A DNA stretch of 14,394 nt from Bacteroidota bacterium (GTDB taxonomy: Bacteria; Bacteroidota; Rhodothermia; Rhodothermales; UBA10348): the NCBI GenBank assembly GCA_004356265.1, contig SMXK01000159.1, forward strand, positions 1-14,394, written 5' to 3'. A model generated the notes under the pieces. It was given only the letters and a program-made list of their open reading frames with translations, was not told the origin of the DNA and ran no database searches. Below, piece by piece: positions 12,621-14,394 of this stretch. Both the position numbers and the translations under genes were made by a program. Position 1 is the first letter of the stretch, and each line of letters starts with the position of its first letter.

Positions 12621-14394
12621 TCATTTCAGAAATATCATGGGTTTTGTAACGCCGTATGATTTTCCTGATCTTCGACTGGAAAACGCAGTTATTCTGTAAA
12701 AATAGATGCCACTCCCTACAACAGAGCCCTCGCCGCTCTTTCCGTCCCACTCGACCCTCTGAAGACCAGTATCCTGAAATCCTCTCACAAGAGTAGCAAC
12801 CTCCTGACCAAGCACATCATACACTATGAGCTCAACGTCACTGGCCTCAGGCAACGAATACTCGATAACAGTCGCCCCGCTGAAGGGATTCGGGTAGTTT
12901 TGTGCAGTGATGTATTGGAGGGGAATCTCTGAAGGCTGATTCGAAAGTTCAGTCATGTTGTCTCTGAAAACCGTGATTCGGTAAAGTTCTACCATGTTCG
13001 AATCATCAGATTCCAGCTCGAAGAATTTCACTGAGACACTTTTTACATCACTTTTTGTGTCAACCTCGACTAACCCGTAAACAGAAGTCAGCGCTCGGTT
13101 AGACCACTCTTTTCGAAACACCTCAAAGGAGTACAACGGGTTTTCCTGATTCCCGTCCTGTAGCCGGTGACCTGAGGCGCGGGTATAATGCAATGGGGAC
13201 GCTGAAAAATCGAACACTGCAGACTTCATATCTGACAGGGAATAGACGATGGATGTGTCCGTTTCGGAATAAGAATTCAGTGGGGTTTCCCAATTCAGGA
13301 TATGGGCGCTGGGATAGTGCTGGTCACCGGAAAACACCAGTACACCCTCTATTTGATTCTCTTCGATAAAAGTCAGGATATTGTCGCGCTCGAATTTGTA
13401 CCCCATCCAGCTGTCGAATCCTCCTCTCCCTGAGGACGTGTCACCACCGTAATCATTGAAGGAAACACTCGAAAATATCATCTTGAACGGCGCGGTTGAT
13501 TCCTTCAAGCCCGTCAATAACCACAGCAGTTGCTCTTCGCCCAACATGGTTTTCCCTTCCACGTCAGATGTCTGCATGGGAGACCTGTACCAGCGCGTAT
13601 CCAGTACAAAAAAATCGACGTCTGCGACCGCAAACTGATAATAAAGCCCGCCATCATCCACCTGGAACGGGTAGTCAGGAAATGTCTCTTTGAATACTTT
13701 CCTGGTTTCATTTTTGTAACCGTATGTACGGTCAGCATTATCCTGGCCATAGTCATGGTCGTCCCAGATAGCTACAACAGGGGTCTGGCTGCTCATCGTC
13801 TGAAAATACTCATCGAAATTCCGATCATATTTGGCCCGCAGACCCGTTAATACAGAAGCCGAAGGCCCGGAATTAATGTCGCCGTCATAATCAGCATACA
13901 TTTGATCACCTAATAAGGCTACAAAAGTTGGCGAGCGATCATAAATAGACTGAAAGACAGGGTGAGGAGCATTTTTATCTCTCACACAGGCGGAGAAAAC
14001 AAAACTGAATTCACCTGGCTGTGACTGCTCCGGAAAAGTCGTAAAAGAAAACCACTCTGTATGGCTTCCATCTTCAAACTCTACCTGGTACTCATAACTG
14101 CTGTTATATTTTATCCCTTGAAGTGCGAGATTTGCAGTAAGATCGTTCGCATACGATAACCGGGTCCAATTGCTGAATGTATCCTGAGAGTCATTTACTT
14201 CGTGATACACAGCACGAACCGTACCGGTTGTCTTGCCCTTTACCTGTATGGAGGTTTGATTCCCCTGATGAAGGCCCAGAATGGGTGATCTGGACAACTC
14301 AGCTACCGATTGGGCAAGGATCGATCCTGAGCTCAGGATGGCAAATTGCACGAATATCGTTGCGAGCCTGAAGAACCTTTTTATTTCATCTTTC
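12621..14394 (-). CDS. PhoD-like metallophosphatase with T9SS sorting tail, 5' end at window edge
   Basis: A paralog of the downstream phosphatase. The coding frame enters at the window edge with KDEIKRFFRLATIFVQFAIL, a signal peptide ending near ILAQ. The edge base is the last base of the preceding codon and is G on this strand, so the true ATG probably starts two bases beyond the window. A GTG at 14351 is in frame but would cut the signal peptide. Numbering from that GTG, the catalytic motifs are SACVR (120-124), GDQMYADYDGD (148-158), WDDHDYGQDN (196-205), LDTRWYR (250-256) and SGDQHYPSAH (341-350). Residues 484-576 form a type A T9SS C-terminal sorting domain: QNYPNPFSGATVIEYSLP, then VYDVLGQEVATL and GSGIYFYRI. 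The enzyme is therefore predicted to cross the outer membrane by type IX secretion and be released or attached to the surface. Confidence 0.94.
   Translation of the reverse strand, partial: KDEIKRFFRLATIFVQFAILSSGSILAQSVAELSRSPILGLHQGNQTSIQVKGKTTGTVRAVYHEVNDSQDTFSNWTRLSYANDLTANLALQGIKYNSSYEYQVEFEDGSHTEWFSFTTFPEQSQPGEFSFVFSACVRDKNAPHPVFQSIYDRSPTFVALLGDQMYADYDGDINSGPSASVLTGLRAKYDRNFDEYFQTMSSQTPVVAIWDDHDYGQDNADRTYGYKNETRKVFKETFPDYPFQVDDGGLYYQFAVADVDFFVLDTRWYRSPMQTSDVEGKTMLGEEQLLWLLTGLKESTAPFKMIFSSVSFNDYGGDTSSGRGGFDSWMGYKFERDNILTFIEENQIEGVLVFSGDQHYPSAHILNWETPLNSYSETDTSIVYSLSDMKSAVFDFSASPLHYTRASGHRLQDGNQENPLYSFEVFRKEWSNRALTSVYGLVEVDTKSDVKSVSVKFFELESDDSNMVELYRITVFRDNMTELSNQPSEIPLQYITAQNYPNPFSGATVIEYSLPEASDVELIVYDVLGQEVATLVRGFQDTGLQRVEWDGKSGEGSVVGSGIYFYRITAFSSRRSGKSYGVTKPMIFLK

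Noticed and set aside
1..14394. CRISPR array, transposon ends, prophage, toxin-antitoxin or defence genes
   Set aside because: I found no regularly spaced repeats, transposase, integrase or nuclease modules. The gene content is housekeeping and envelope proteins.

Overview
The window looks like a chromosomal segment from a Bacteroidota-lineage bacterium, most likely near Rhodothermota/Balneolota. Several signs support this: a type IX secretion (T9SS) C-terminal sorting tail with the NYPNPF signature, a GWxTD-domain protein, a GlmM carrying the SNTEP and GEGNGG variants seen in Bacteroidota, a DUF4834-like small protein, a TAnnTTTG-type promoter, and mostly weak Shine-Dalgarno sequences. The assignment is inferred from family knowledge; no rRNA or tRNA is present to settle it.

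Layout. Bases 1-81 are the tail of a cut-off gene. Then come a membrane-anchored acidic protein of unknown function (117-836, +) and, tail to tail with a 41-bp overlap, a small four-helix membrane protein (796-1287, -). A DUF2085 membrane protein (1403-2056, -) is divergent from groES-groEL (2157-4155, +). A CIRCE operator (2073-2099), the binding site of the heat-shock repressor HrcA, lies between them. A strong intrinsic terminator follows groEL. Next is a co-directional cluster: folK (folate biosynthesis), whose recognisable N-terminus has no canonical start codon; a deoxynucleoside kinase coupled to it by a TTGA overlap; and a small DUF4834-like protein that ends 8 bp inside the convergent glmM. 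GlmM (cell-wall precursor synthesis) is divergent from a GlsB/YeaQ-type small membrane protein, which has a good Bacteroidota-type promoter.

The right half is all on the minus strand. In transcription order (right to left) it holds a T9SS-tailed PhoD-like metallophosphatase (runs off the window end by what is probably two bases), a lipoprotein PhoD-like metallophosphatase paralog 41 bp downstream, a 267-bp gap with two hairpins, a secreted GWxTD protein, and asnS, an asparaginyl-tRNA synthetase with a charged insertion of about 75 residues.

Most of the window is housekeeping (chaperonin, folate, nucleotide salvage, amino-sugar metabolism, translation) plus cell-envelope proteins. I see no CRISPR array, transposon, prophage, toxin-antitoxin or defence system, and no convincing undescribed multi-gene system. 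The points most worth a second look are the tandem phosphatases with different export routes, the missing folK start codon, and the placement of CIRCE next to a divergent membrane-protein gene.
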